Source: Pagrus major
Lineage: Eukaryota; Chordata; Actinopteri; Spariformes; Sparidae
NCBI RefSeq assembly: GCF_040436345.1
Contig: NC_133238.1
Span: forward strand, 5,706,150 to 5,770,149
Length of the DNA stretch: 64,000 nt
Direction of reading: 5' to 3'
Below, one piece after another: positions 1-9,291 of this stretch (position 1 is the first letter of the stretch; each line of letters starts with the position of its first letter). The position numbers and the translations under genes are program-made. The notes beneath the pieces are model-generated. The model did not search any database, had not been told where the DNA came from, and saw nothing but the letters and a program-made list of their open reading frames with translations.

Positions 1-114
1 ATATGGGGACAACATATTAAATGGATTTTTAGCCTCGGGAGCTGAAACAGGGGCTTGCTCCGTTCACTCCACGCATCGACCCGGTATTGCAGCGCCGCCG
101 GGAACGGTGCACCC
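1..114 (+). ncRNA. U2 snRNA gene, 3' part (cut by window start)
   Basis: Corresponds to nt 75-188 of the complete copies, including the Sm site and the 3' stem-loops. It is truncated only by the window edge. Confidence 0.96.
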
Positions 115-552
115 CTCTCCGGCCTTGTTGAAAATCAATCAGTGTTGCAGACCAAAGGCCTTGACAAACTTGACATTGCGGCACAGAATCGGCAGCAAGA
201 AGAAGGCTGGCAAACCGCAGCGAGAGCTGCGCTTTGCATGGTCAGAAAAAGAGGCAAAACTGCCTCGCCGCGGCCGGTGCGCAATACCTGCTGAGTGTGC
301 CCTGCATTTCCCCCCCGCGGTCCTCAACTGAAACAGAGAGTCTGGAAGCGCCCGAGTGTTTGTGACGTTTGGTGGCCTGCGCCCAACGAGCAGGCTTTTC
401 TCTCTCCACAAACCGGTCGAGTAGAGCCTGGGATAATGTGGGGACGGGCGTGGCCAGGGATTTTGGTGCGCGATGAGCCAAGTGAGGCTCACCATGAGAA
501 GAGTGCCTGGGACCACAGCTGTCTTGGCTGCTGTCGAGGAGAGGCGCTGTAC

Positions 553-670
553 TTACTCGGGTTTCTCTTCATAACGCACAAGTCTTTCGCCTTTTACTAA
601 AGACTTCCGTGGAGAGGAACACCAATGAGTTGAAGATATTTTTGGCAGGCTTTGCCGTTTGGCTGAGCCT
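553..670 (+). ncRNA. U5 spliceosomal snRNA
   Basis: First U5 copy in the window, identical to the one described at 1471. Its upstream U2 is cut by the window start. Confidence 0.93.
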
Positions 671-772
671 CGTGCATGTGTGAAAATCAATAAAGCCGGC
701 CTTAACCAGACTCGGGGCTAAGCCACGGAGCGCTTGGGAGGAGCCGCTAAGCACAAGCCACTCCGCCGCGCA

Positions 773-780
773 ATGCAAAT
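773..780 (+). promoter_or_regulatory. U2 octamer (distal element)
   Basis: A perfect ATGCAAAT octamer at -72 to -65 of the U2 start. The octamer is the Oct-1 site of vertebrate snRNA distal elements, but in mammals it lies around -220. Here it almost abuts the PSE. It recurs 72 bp before every U2 start in the window except at Keno-6, where it is deleted. Confidence 0.88.
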
Positions 781-784
781 GGCA

Positions 785-803
785 CACCGCGACGAGTGTG
801 AAG
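785..803 (+). promoter_or_regulatory. U2 proximal sequence element (PSE)
   Basis: CACCGCGAC followed by GTGTGAA at -60 to -42, the position and sequence type of vertebrate U2 PSEs bound by SNAPc. No TATA box is present, consistent with Pol II transcription. It recurs at the same offset before every other U2 start except Keno-6. Confidence 0.85.
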
Positions 804-844
804 CGTGCCAGGAGGTGGGCTCAGGCAGCAGACGACTGGGGCTC

Positions 845-1032
845 ATCGCTTCTCGGCCTTTTGGCTAAGATCAAGTGTAGTATCTGTTCTTATCAGTTTA
901 ATATCTGATATGTCCTCTATATGGGGACAACATATTAAATGGATTTTTAGCCTCGGGAGCTGAAACAGGGGCTTGCTCCGTTCACTCCATGCATCGACCC
1001 GGTATTGCAGCGCCGCCGGGAACGGTGCACCC
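845..1032 (+). ncRNA. U2 spliceosomal snRNA
   Basis: U2 snRNA pairs with the intron branch point as the core of the U2 snRNP. The copy is 188 nt, the usual vertebrate length. The 5' end is collinear with vertebrate U2. Stem-loop I lies at nt 7-26, the branch-point recognition sequence GTAGTA at nt 33-38 (877-882), a stem-loop IIa-like region follows, and an Sm site (ATTTTTAG) lies at 943-950. The 3' stem CCCGG/CCGGG differs from the human stem by paired changes, and the gene ends in GTGCACCC. The start was chosen from the conserved 5' end, 60 bp downstream of the PSE. This copy has a private C-to-T change at 990 (nt 146). It is transcribed by Pol II from an snRNA-type promoter and followed by a 3' box. 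Confidence 0.97.
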
Positions 1033-1044
1033 CTCTCCGGCCTT

Positions 1045-1060
1045 GTTGAAAATCAATCAG
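1045..1060 (+). promoter_or_regulatory. U2 3' box
   Basis: GTTGAAAATCAATCAG, starting 13 nt after the U2 3' end, resembles the vertebrate 3' box (GTTT-N-AAA-type) that directs Integrator cleavage of Pol II snRNA transcripts. The core GAAAATCAAT recurs exactly after U5. It is present after all U2 copies and remnants. Confidence 0.8.
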
Positions 1061-1406
1061 TGTTGCAGACCAAAGGCCTTGACAAACTTGACATTGCGGC
1101 ACAGAATCGGCAGCAAGAAGAAGGCTGGCAAACCGCAGCGAGAGCTGCGCTTTGCATGGTCAGAAAAAGAGGCAAAACTGCCTCGCCGCGGCCGGTGCGC
1201 AATACCTGCTGAGTGTGCCCTGCATTTCCCCCCCGCGGTCCTCAACTGAAACAGAGAGTCTGGAAGCGCCCGAGTGTTTGTGACGTTTGGTGGCCTGCGC
1301 CCAACGAGCAGGCTTTTCTCTCTCCACAAACCGGTCGAGTAGAGCCTGGGATAATGTGGGGACGGGCGTGGCCAGGGATTTTGGTGCGCGATGAGCCAAG
1401 TGAGGC
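1061..1406 (+). other. U2-U5 intergenic spacer (representative unit)
   Basis: I find no further RNA gene or credible coding region here on either strand, and U1, U4, U6, U7, U12 and 7SK are not recognisable. It is GC-rich. It holds a near-octamer (CTTTGCAT, 1150-1157), a small inverted repeat GAGGCA/TGCCTC (1169-1184), and a run of seven C that is eight in six units and sets the 919-bp length. The same description applies to each unit's equivalent stretch. Confidence 0.7.
1150..1157 (-). promoter_or_regulatory. Near-match octamer in spacer, possible U5 distal element
   Basis: CTTTGCAT is one base off the reverse octamer ATTTGCAT and lies about 320 bp upstream of the U5 start. It is the best octamer-like sequence upstream of U5, as none lies next to the U5 PSE. 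The unit starting at U2 53918 has a substitution in it (54228). Confidence 0.3.
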
Positions 1407-1423
1407 TCACCATGAGAAGAGTG
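1407..1423 (+). promoter_or_regulatory. U5 proximal sequence element (PSE)
   Basis: TCACCATGAGAAGAGTG at -64 to -48 of the U5 start is a good match to the vertebrate PSE (TCACC, then GA, then AGTG) at the expected distance. It recurs before all U5 copies; one unit has a nearby A-to-G (55390). Confidence 0.82.
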
Positions 1424-1470
1424 CCTGGGACCACAGCTGTCTTGGCTGCTGTCGAGGAGAGGCGCTGTAC

Positions 1471-1588
1471 TTACTCGGGTTTCTCTTCATAACGCACAAG
1501 TCTTTCGCCTTTTACTAAAGACTTCCGTGGAGAGGAACACCAATGAGTTGAAGATATTTTTGGCAGGCTTTGCCGTTTGGCTGAGCCT
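1471..1588 (+). ncRNA. U5 spliceosomal snRNA
   Basis: U5 snRNA holds the exon ends in the spliceosome through its loop I. Here loop I, CGCCTTTTACTAAAG, is exact (1507-1521), flanked by the conserved TCTTT and ACTTCCGTGG arms. The 5' GGTTTCTCTTC pairs with GGAGAGGAAC to form the main stem. An Sm site ATTTTTGG (1556-1563) is followed by a 3' hairpin AGGCTTTGCC-GTTT-GGCTGAGCCT with a single mismatch, ending at 1588. Length is about 118 nt against about 116 in human. The start was set by collinear alignment with human U5 and by the PSE 64 bp upstream; it may be off by 1-2 nt. I saw no substitutions among U5 copies in this window. Confidence 0.93.
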
Positions 1589-1596
1589 CGTGCATG

Positions 1597-1613
1597 TGTG
1601 AAAATCAATAAAG
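1597..1613 (+). promoter_or_regulatory. U5 3' box
   Basis: Contains GAAAATCAAT, identical to the core after U2, starting 12 nt beyond the predicted U5 3' end. The AATAAA inside it is therefore better read as part of the 3' box than as a polyadenylation signal. Confidence 0.78.
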
Positions 1614-1762
1614 CCGGCCTTAACCAGACTCGGGGCTAAGCCACGGAGCGCTTGGGAGGAGCCGCTAAGCACAAGCCACTCCGCCGCGCAATGCAAATGG
1701 CACACCGCGACGAGTGTGAAGCGTGCCAGGAGGTGGGCTCAGGCAGCAGACGACTGGGGCTC

Positions 1763-1950
1763 ATCGCTTCTCGGCCTTTTGGCTAAGATCAAGTGTAGTA
1801 TCTGTTCTTATCAGTTTAATATCTGATATGTCCTCTATATGGGGACAACATATTAAATGGATTTTTAGCCTCGGGAGCTGAAACAGGGGCTTGCTCCGTT
1901 CACTCCACGCATCGACCCGGTATTGCAGCGCCGCCGGGAACGGTGCACCC
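1763..1950 (+). ncRNA. U2 spliceosomal snRNA
   Basis: Complete copy matching the array consensus, with intact octamer, PSE and 3' box at the standard offsets. Confidence 0.97.
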
Positions 1951-2388
1951 CTCTCCGGCCTTGTTGAAAATCAATCAGTGTTGCAGACCAAAGGCCTTGA
2001 CAAACTTGACATTGCGGCACAGAATCGGCAGCAAGAAGAAGGCTGGCAAACCGCAGCGAGAGCTGCGCTTTGCATGGTCAGAAAAAGAGGCAAAACTGCC
2101 TCGCCGCGGCCGGTGCGCAATACCTGCTGAGTGTGCCCTGCATTTCCCCCCCGCGGTCCTCAACTGAAACAGAGAGTCTGGAAGCGCCCGAGTGTTTGTG
2201 ACGTTTGGTGGCCTGCGCCCAACGAGCAGGCTTTTCTCTCTCCACAAACCGGTCGAGTAGAGCCTGGGATAATGTGGGGACGGGCGTGGCCAGGGATTTT
2301 GGTGCGCGATGAGCCAAGTGAGGCTCACCATGAGAAGAGTGCCTGGGACCACAGCTGTCTTGGCTGCTGTCGAGGAGAGGCGCTGTAC

Positions 2389-2506
2389 TTACTCGGGTTT
2401 CTCTTCATAACGCACAAGTCTTTCGCCTTTTACTAAAGACTTCCGTGGAGAGGAACACCAATGAGTTGAAGATATTTTTGGCAGGCTTTGCCGTTTGGCT
2501 GAGCCT
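2389..2506 (+). ncRNA. U5 spliceosomal snRNA
   Basis: Complete copy, downstream of U2 1763. Confidence 0.93.
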
Positions 2507-2680
2507 CGTGCATGTGTGAAAATCAATAAAGCCGGCCTTAACCAGACTCGGGGCTAAGCCACGGAGCGCTTGGGAGGAGCCGCTAAGCACAAGCCACTCC
2601 GCCGCGCAATGCAAATGGCACACCGCGACGAGTGTGAAGCGTGCCAGGAGGTGGGCTCAGGCAGCAGACGACTGGGGCTC

Positions 2681-2868
2681 ATCGCTTCTCGGCCTTTTGG
2701 CTAAGATCAAGTGTAGTATCTGTTCTTATCAGTTTAATATCTGATATGTCCTCTATATGGGGACAACATATTAAATGGATTTTTAGCCTCGGGAGCTGAA
2801 ACAGGGGCTTGCTCCGTTCACTCCACGCATCGACCCGGTATTGCAGCGCCGCCGGGAACGGTGCACCC
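2681..2868 (+). ncRNA. U2 spliceosomal snRNA
   Basis: Complete consensus copy; I saw no substitutions. Confidence 0.97.
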
Positions 2869-3306
2869 CTCTCCGGCCTTGTTGAAAATCAATCAGTGTT
2901 GCAGACCAAAGGCCTTGACAAACTTGACATTGCGGCACAGAATCGGCAGCAAGAAGAAGGCTGGCAAACCGCAGCGAGAGCTGCGCTTTGCATGGTCAGA
3001 AAAAGAGGCAAAACTGCCTCGCCGCGGCCGGTGCGCAATACCTGCTGAGTGTGCCCTGCATTTCCCCCCCGCGGTCCTCAACTGAAACAGAGAGTCTGGA
3101 AGCGCCCGAGTGTTTGTGACGTTTGGTGGCCTGCGCCCAACGAGCAGGCTTTTCTCTCTCCACAAACCGGTCGAGTAGAGCCTGGGATAATGTGGGGACG
3201 GGCGTGGCCAGGGATTTTGGTGCGCGATGAGCCAAGTGAGGCTCACCATGAGAAGAGTGCCTGGGACCACAGCTGTCTTGGCTGCTGTCGAGGAGAGGCG
3301 CTGTAC

Positions 3307-3424
3307 TTACTCGGGTTTCTCTTCATAACGCACAAGTCTTTCGCCTTTTACTAAAGACTTCCGTGGAGAGGAACACCAATGAGTTGAAGATATTTTTGGC
3401 AGGCTTTGCCGTTTGGCTGAGCCT
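3307..3424 (+). ncRNA. U5 spliceosomal snRNA
   Basis: Complete copy, downstream of U2 2681. Confidence 0.93.
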
Positions 3425-3598
3425 CGTGCATGTGTGAAAATCAATAAAGCCGGCCTTAACCAGACTCGGGGCTAAGCCACGGAGCGCTTGGGAGGAGCCG
3501 CTAAGCACAAGCCACTCCGCCGCGCAATGCAAATGGCACACCGCGACGAGTGTGAAGCGTGCCAGGAGGTGGGCTCAGGCAGCAGACGACTGGGGCTC

Positions 3599-3786
3599 AT
3601 CGCTTCTCGGCCTTTTGGCTAAGATCAAGTGTAGTATCTGTTCTTATCAGTTTAATATCTGATATGTCCTCTATATGGGGACAACATATTAAATGGATTT
3701 TTAGCCTCGGGAGCTGAAACAGGGGCTTGCTCCGTTCACTCCACGCATCGACCCGGTATTGCAGCGCCGCCGGGAACGGTGCACCC
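3599..3786 (+). ncRNA. U2 spliceosomal snRNA
   Basis: Complete consensus copy. Confidence 0.97.
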
Positions 3787-4224
3787 CTCTCCGGCCTTGT
3801 TGAAAATCAATCAGTGTTGCAGACCAAAGGCCTTGACAAACTTGACATTGCGGCACAGAATCGGCAGCAAGAAGAAGGCTGGCAAACCGCAGCGAGAGCT
3901 GCGCTTTGCATGGTCAGAAAAAGAGGCAAAACTGCCTCGCCGCGGCCGGTGCGCAATACCTGCTGAGTGTGCCCTGCATTTCCCCCCCGCGGTCCTCAAC
4001 TGAAACAGAGAGTCTGGAAGCGCCCGAGTGTTTGTGACGTTTGGTGGCCTGCGCCCAACGAGCAGGCTTTTCTCTCTCCACAAACCGGTCGAGTAGAGCC
4101 TGGGATAATGTGGGGACGGGCGTGGCCAGGGATTTTGGTGCGCGATGAGCCAAGTGAGGCTCACCATGAGAAGAGTGCCTGGGACCACAGCTGTCTTGGC
4201 TGCTGTCGAGGAGAGGCGCTGTAC

Positions 4225-4342
4225 TTACTCGGGTTTCTCTTCATAACGCACAAGTCTTTCGCCTTTTACTAAAGACTTCCGTGGAGAGGAACACCAATGA
4301 GTTGAAGATATTTTTGGCAGGCTTTGCCGTTTGGCTGAGCCT
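4225..4342 (+). ncRNA. U5 spliceosomal snRNA
   Basis: Complete copy, downstream of U2 3599. Confidence 0.93.
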
Positions 4343-4516
4343 CGTGCATGTGTGAAAATCAATAAAGCCGGCCTTAACCAGACTCGGGGCTAAGCCACGG
4401 AGCGCTTGGGAGGAGCCGCTAAGCACAAGCCACTCCGCCGCGCAATGCAAATGGCACACCGCGACGAGTGTGAAGCGTGCCAGGAGGTGGGCTCAGGCAG
4501 CAGACGACTGGGGCTC

Positions 4517-4704
4517 ATCGCTTCTCGGCCTTTTGGCTAAGATCAAGTGTAGTATCTGTTCTTATCAGTTTAATATCTGATATGTCCTCTATATGGGGAC
4601 AACATATTAAATGGATTTTTAGCCTCGGGAGCTGAAACAGGGGCTTGCTCCGTTCACTCCACGCATCGACCCGGTATTGCAGCGCCGCCGGGAACGGTGC
4701 ACCC
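4517..4704 (+). ncRNA. U2 spliceosomal snRNA
   Basis: Complete consensus copy. Confidence 0.97.
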
Positions 4705-5142
4705 CTCTCCGGCCTTGTTGAAAATCAATCAGTGTTGCAGACCAAAGGCCTTGACAAACTTGACATTGCGGCACAGAATCGGCAGCAAGAAGAAGGCTGG
4801 CAAACCGCAGCGAGAGCTGCGCTTTGCATGGTCAGAAAAAGAGGCAAAACTGCCTCGCCGCGGCCGGTGCGCAATACCTGCTGAGTGTGCCCTGCATTTC
4901 CCCCCCGCGGTCCTCAACTGAAACAGAGAGTCTGGAAGCGCCCGAGTGTTTGTGACGTTTGGTGGCCTGCGCCCAACGAGCAGGCTTTTCTCTCTCCACA
5001 AACCGGTCGAGTAGAGCCTGGGATAATGTGGGGACGGGCGTGGCCAGGGATTTTGGTGCGCGATGAGCCAAGTGAGGCTCACCATGAGAAGAGTGCCTGG
5101 GACCACAGCTGTCTTGGCTGCTGTCGAGGAGAGGCGCTGTAC

Positions 5143-5260
5143 TTACTCGGGTTTCTCTTCATAACGCACAAGTCTTTCGCCTTTTACTAAAGACTTCCGT
5201 GGAGAGGAACACCAATGAGTTGAAGATATTTTTGGCAGGCTTTGCCGTTTGGCTGAGCCT
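5143..5260 (+). ncRNA. U5 spliceosomal snRNA
   Basis: Complete copy, downstream of U2 4517. Confidence 0.93.
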
Positions 5261-5434
5261 CGTGCATGTGTGAAAATCAATAAAGCCGGCCTTAACCAGA
5301 CTCGGGGCTAAGCCACGGAGCGCTTGGGAGGAGCCGCTAAGCACAAGCCACTCCGCCGCGCAATGCAAATGGCACACCGCGACGAGTGTGAAGCGTGCCA
5401 GGAGGTGGGCTCAGGCAGCAGACGACTGGGGCTC

Positions 5435-5622
5435 ATCGCTTCTCGGCCTTTTGGCTAAGATCAAGTGTAGTATCTGTTCTTATCAGTTTAATATCTGATA
5501 TGTCCTCTATATGGGGACAACATATTAAATGGATTTTTAGCCTCGGGAGCTGAAACAGTGGCTTGCTCCGTTCACTCCACGCATCGACCCGGTATTGCAG
5601 CGCCGCCGGGAACGGTGCACCC
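5435..5622 (+). ncRNA. U2 spliceosomal snRNA, nt-125 variant
   Basis: Complete copy with G-to-T at 5559 (nt 125, downstream of the Sm site). The same change recurs at 19471. This unit also has the eight-C spacer. Confidence 0.96.
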
Positions 5623-6061
5623 CTCTCCGGCCTTGTTGAAAATCAATCAGTGTTGCAGACCAAAGGCCTTGACAAACTTGACATTGCGGCACAGAATCGG
5701 CAGCAAGAAGAAGGCTGGCAAACCGCAGCGAGAGCTGCGCTTTGCATGGTCAGAAAAAGAGGCAAAACTGCCTCGCCGCGGCCGGTGCGCAATACCTGCT
5801 GAGTGTGCCCTGCATTTCCCCCCCCGCGGTCCTCAACTGAAACAGAGAGTCTGGAAGCGCCCGAGTGTTTGTGACGTTTGGTGGCCTGCGCCCAACGAGC
5901 AGGCTTTTCTCTCTCCACAAACCGGTCGAGTAGAGCCTGGGATAATGTGGGGACGGGCGTGGCCAGGGATTTTGGTGCGCGATGAGCCAAGTGAGGCTCA
6001 CCATGAGAAGAGTGCCTGGGACCACAGCTGTCTTGGCTGCTGTCGAGGAGAGGCGCTGTAC

Positions 6062-6179
6062 TTACTCGGGTTTCTCTTCATAACGCACAAGTCTTTCGCC
6101 TTTTACTAAAGACTTCCGTGGAGAGGAACACCAATGAGTTGAAGATATTTTTGGCAGGCTTTGCCGTTTGGCTGAGCCT
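6062..6179 (+). ncRNA. U5 spliceosomal snRNA
   Basis: Complete copy in an eight-C unit, shifted 1 bp further from its U2. Confidence 0.93.
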
Positions 6180-6353
6180 CGTGCATGTGTGAAAATCAAT
6201 AAAGCCGGCCTTAACCAGACTCGGGGCTAAGCCACGGAGCGCTTGGGAGGAGCCGCTAAGCACAAGCCACTCCGCCGCGCAATGCAAATGGCACACCGCG
6301 ACGAGTGTGAAGCGTGCCAGGAGGTGGGCTCAGGCAGCAGACGACTGGGGCTC

Positions 6354-6541
6354 ATCGCTTCTCGGCCTTTTGGCTAAGATCAAGTGTAGTATCTGTTCTT
6401 ATCAGTTTAATATCTGATATGTCCTCTATATGGGGACAACATATTAAATGGATTTTTAGCCTCGGGAGCTGAAACAGGGGCTTGCTCCGTTCACTCCACG
6501 CATCGACCCGGTATTGCAGCGCCGCCGGGAACGGTGCACCC
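6354..6541 (+). ncRNA. U2 spliceosomal snRNA
   Basis: Complete consensus copy in an eight-C, 919-bp unit. Confidence 0.97.
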
Positions 6542-6980
6542 CTCTCCGGCCTTGTTGAAAATCAATCAGTGTTGCAGACCAAAGGCCTTGACAAACTTGA
6601 CATTGCGGCACAGAATCGGCAGCAAGAAGAAGGCTGGCAAACCGCAGCGAGAGCTGCGCTTTGCATGGTCAGAAAAAGAGGCAAAACTGCCTCGCCGCGG
6701 CCGGTGCGCAATACCTGCTGAGTGTGCCCTGCATTTCCCCCCCCGCGGTCCTCAACTGAAACAGAGAGTCTGGAAGCGCCCGAGTGTTTGTGACGTTTGG
6801 TGGCCTGCGCCCAACGAGCAGGCTTTTCTCTCTCCACAAACCGGTCGAGTAGAGCCTGGGATAATGTGGGGACGGGCGTGGCCAGGGATTTTGGTGCGCG
6901 ATGAGCCAAGTGAGGCTCACCATGAGAAGAGTGCCTGGGACCACAGCTGTCTTGGCTGCTGTCGAGGAGAGGCGCTGTAC

Positions 6981-7098
6981 TTACTCGGGTTTCTCTTCAT
7001 AACGCACAAGTCTTTCGCCTTTTACTAAAGACTTCCGTGGAGAGGAACACCAATGAGTTGAAGATATTTTTGGCAGGCTTTGCCGTTTGGCTGAGCCT
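6981..7098 (+). ncRNA. U5 spliceosomal snRNA
   Basis: Complete copy in an eight-C unit. Confidence 0.93.
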
Positions 7099-7272
7099 CG
7101 TGCATGTGTGAAAATCAATAAAGCCGGCCTTAACCAGACTCGGGGCTAAGCCACGGAGCGCTTGGGAGGAGCCGCTAAGCACAAGCCACTCCGCCGCGCA
7201 ATGCAAATGGCACACCGCGACGAGTGTGAAGCGTGCCAGGAGGTGGGCTCAGGCAGCAGACGACTGGGGCTC

Positions 7273-7460
7273 ATCGCTTCTCGGCCTTTTGGCTAAGATC
7301 AAGTGTAGTATCTGTTCTTATCAGTTTAATATCTGATATGTCCTCTATATGGGGACAACATATTAAATGGATTTTTAGCCTCGGGAGCTGAAACAGGGGC
7401 TTGCTCCGTTCACTCCACGCATCGACCCGGTATTGCAGCGCCGCCGGGAACGGTTCACCC
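7273..7460 (+). ncRNA. U2 spliceosomal snRNA, 3'-end variant
   Basis: Complete copy with a private G-to-T at 7455 (nt 183), within the last six nucleotides of the RNA, where it could affect 3'-end trimming. Confidence 0.96.
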
Positions 7461-7898
7461 CTCTCCGGCCTTGTTGAAAATCAATCAGTGTTGCAGACCA
7501 AAGGCCTTGACAAACTTGACATTGCGGCACAGAATCGGCAGCAAGAAGAAGGCTGGCAAACCGCAGCGAGAGCTGCGCTTTGCATGGTCAGAAAAAGAGG
7601 CAAAACTGCCTCGCCGCGGCCGGTGCGCAATACCTGCTGAGTGTGCCCTGCATTTCCCCCCCGCGGTCCTCAACTGAAACAGAGAGTCTGGAAGCGCCCG
7701 AGTGTTTGTGACGTTTGGTGGCCTGCGCCCAACGAGCAGGCTTTTCTCTCTCCACAAACCGGTCGAGTAGAGCCTGGGATAATGTGGGGACGGGCGTGGC
7801 CAGGGATTTTGGTGCGCGATGAGCCAAGTGAGGCTCACCATGAGAAGAGTGCCTGGGACCACAGCTGTCTTGGCTGCTGTCGAGGAGAGGCGCTGTAC

Positions 7899-8016
7899 TT
7901 ACTCGGGTTTCTCTTCATAACGCACAAGTCTTTCGCCTTTTACTAAAGACTTCCGTGGAGAGGAACACCAATGAGTTGAAGATATTTTTGGCAGGCTTTG
8001 CCGTTTGGCTGAGCCT
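7899..8016 (+). ncRNA. U5 spliceosomal snRNA
   Basis: Complete copy, downstream of U2 7273. Confidence 0.93.
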
Positions 8017-8190
8017 CGTGCATGTGTGAAAATCAATAAAGCCGGCCTTAACCAGACTCGGGGCTAAGCCACGGAGCGCTTGGGAGGAGCCGCTAAGCAC
8101 AAGCCACTCCGCCGCGCAATGCAAATGGCACACCGCGACGAGTGTGAAGCGTGCCAGGAGGTGGGCTCAGGCAGCAGACGACTGGGGCTC

Positions 8191-8378
8191 ATCGCTTCTC
8201 GGCCTTTTGGCTAAGATCAAGTGTAGTATCTGTTCTTATCAGTTTAATATCTGATATGTTCTCTATATGGGGACAACATATTAAATGGATTTTTAGCCTC
8301 GGGAGCTGAAACAGGGGCTTGCTCCGTTCACTCCACGCATCGACCCGGTATTGCAGCGCCGCCGGGAACGGTGCACCC
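8191..8378 (+). ncRNA. U2 spliceosomal snRNA, nt-70 variant
   Basis: Complete copy with a private C-to-T at 8260 (nt 70), in the GTCC arm of stem IIb. The change turns a C-G pair into a possible U-G wobble. This is the last intact U2 before Keno-1. Confidence 0.96.
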
Positions 8379-8816
8379 CTCTCCGGCCTTGTTGAAAATC
8401 AATCAGTGTTGCAGACCAAAGGCCTTGACAAACTTGACATTGCGGCACAGAATCGGCAGCAAGAAGAAGGCTGGCAAACCGCAGCGAGAGCTGCGCTTTG
8501 CATGGTCAGAAAAAGAGGCAAAACTGCCTCGCCGCGGCCGGTGCGCAATACCTGCTGAGTGTGCCCTGCATTTCCCCCCCGCGGTCCTCAACTGAAACAG
8601 AGAGTCTGGAAGCGCCCGAGTGTTTGTGACGTTTGGTGGCCTGCGCCCAACGAGCAGGCTTTTCTCTCTCCACAAACCGGTCGAGTAGAGCCTGGGATAA
8701 TGTGGGGACGGGCGTGGCCAGGGATTTTGGTGCGCGATGAGCCAAGTGAGGCTCACCATGAGAAGAGTGCCTGGGACCACAGCTGTCTTGGCTGCTGTCG
8801 AGGAGAGGCGCTGTAC

Positions 8817-8934
8817 TTACTCGGGTTTCTCTTCATAACGCACAAGTCTTTCGCCTTTTACTAAAGACTTCCGTGGAGAGGAACACCAATGAGTTGAAGA
8901 TATTTTTGGCAGGCTTTGCCGTTTGGCTGAGCCT
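8817..8934 (+). ncRNA. U5 spliceosomal snRNA
   Basis: Complete copy; the next U2 downstream is the one split by Keno-1. Confidence 0.93.
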
Positions 8935-9108
8935 CGTGCATGTGTGAAAATCAATAAAGCCGGCCTTAACCAGACTCGGGGCTAAGCCACGGAGCGCTTG
9001 GGAGGAGCCGCTAAGCACAAGCCACTCCGCCGCGCAATGCAAATGGCACACCGCGACGAGTGTGAAGCGTGCCAGGAGGTGGGCTCAGGCAGCAGACGAC
9101 TGGGGCTC

Positions 9109-9134
9109 ATCGCTTCTCGGCCTTTTGGCTAAGA
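9109..9134 (+). pseudogene. U2 snRNA 5' stub (nt 1-26) upstream of Keno-1
   Basis: Nt 1-26, the whole of stem-loop I, followed directly by Keno-1. The octamer and PSE upstream are intact, so the U2 start site is preserved in front of the element. Confidence 0.96.
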
Positions 9135-9143
9135 CGGCGATCA

Positions 9144-9200
9144 CTCCCTGCAAGTGGGATTATTTTCTCATTGTGGAAGTAATCCTTTGCGACTTGGGAG
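9144..9200 (+). other. Predicted 5'-UTR RNA hairpin of Keno
   Basis: Three stacked helices nest around one loop: CTCCC/GGGAG (9144-9148 with 9196-9200), GCAAG/TTTGC (9150-9154 with 9186-9190), and GGATTATTTT/GAAGTAATCC (9157-9166 with 9176-9185, two G-U pairs). The loop is 9167-9175. It begins 9 nt inside the element. All six copies keep the paired bases, and the differences I saw (9155 and one base of the 3' internal loop in Keno-5) fall in unpaired positions. Confidence 0.6.
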
Positions 9201-9291
9201 ACATTGTTGTATTGCTTCTTTGCACATTTTTGTTTGTTATTATTGCACATTTGCACAGTGGTTTGTTGGAGACATCTAAGAGCCTGTCAAG

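Larger units (their letters stand above)
1..9134 (+). repeat. U2-U5 snRNA tandem array, block A
   Basis: Head-to-tail units of 918 bp, with two of 919 bp (5435-6353 and 6354-7272), each holding one U2 and one U5 gene on the + strand. The window opens inside a U2 gene. The 919-bp units have eight rather than seven C in the run about 160 bp upstream of the U5 PSE. Units are nearly identical, with single private substitutions, as expected of a concertedly evolving multicopy array. The block ends where Keno-1 interrupts a U2 gene after its nt 26. Confidence 0.97.

Noticed and set aside
55-516. Recurrent 74-125 aa open frames in every snRNA unit on both strands
   Set aside because: They overlap U2, U5 and their promoters, shift frame when the C run changes from seven to eight, and show no domain. 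They are by-products of GC-rich repeat DNA.
1467-1476. ACTTAC near the U5 start, resembling the U1 5' end
   Set aside because: The sequence that follows is U5, with no U1 stem-loops; the resemblance is six bases.
1608-1613. AATAAA downstream of U5 as a polyadenylation signal
   Set aside because: It lies inside the predicted 3' box of a non-polyadenylated snRNA gene.
5558-6109. A 183-aa open frame found only in the nt-125 variant units
   Set aside because: It arises because the extra C joins two spacer frames and runs through U5 loop I. There is no coding signal.
1-9134. CRISPR or bacterial operon interpretation of regular repeats
   Set aside because: Units are 918 bp with snRNA genes and a vertebrate-type promoter; there is no short direct repeat with spacers and no cas gene.
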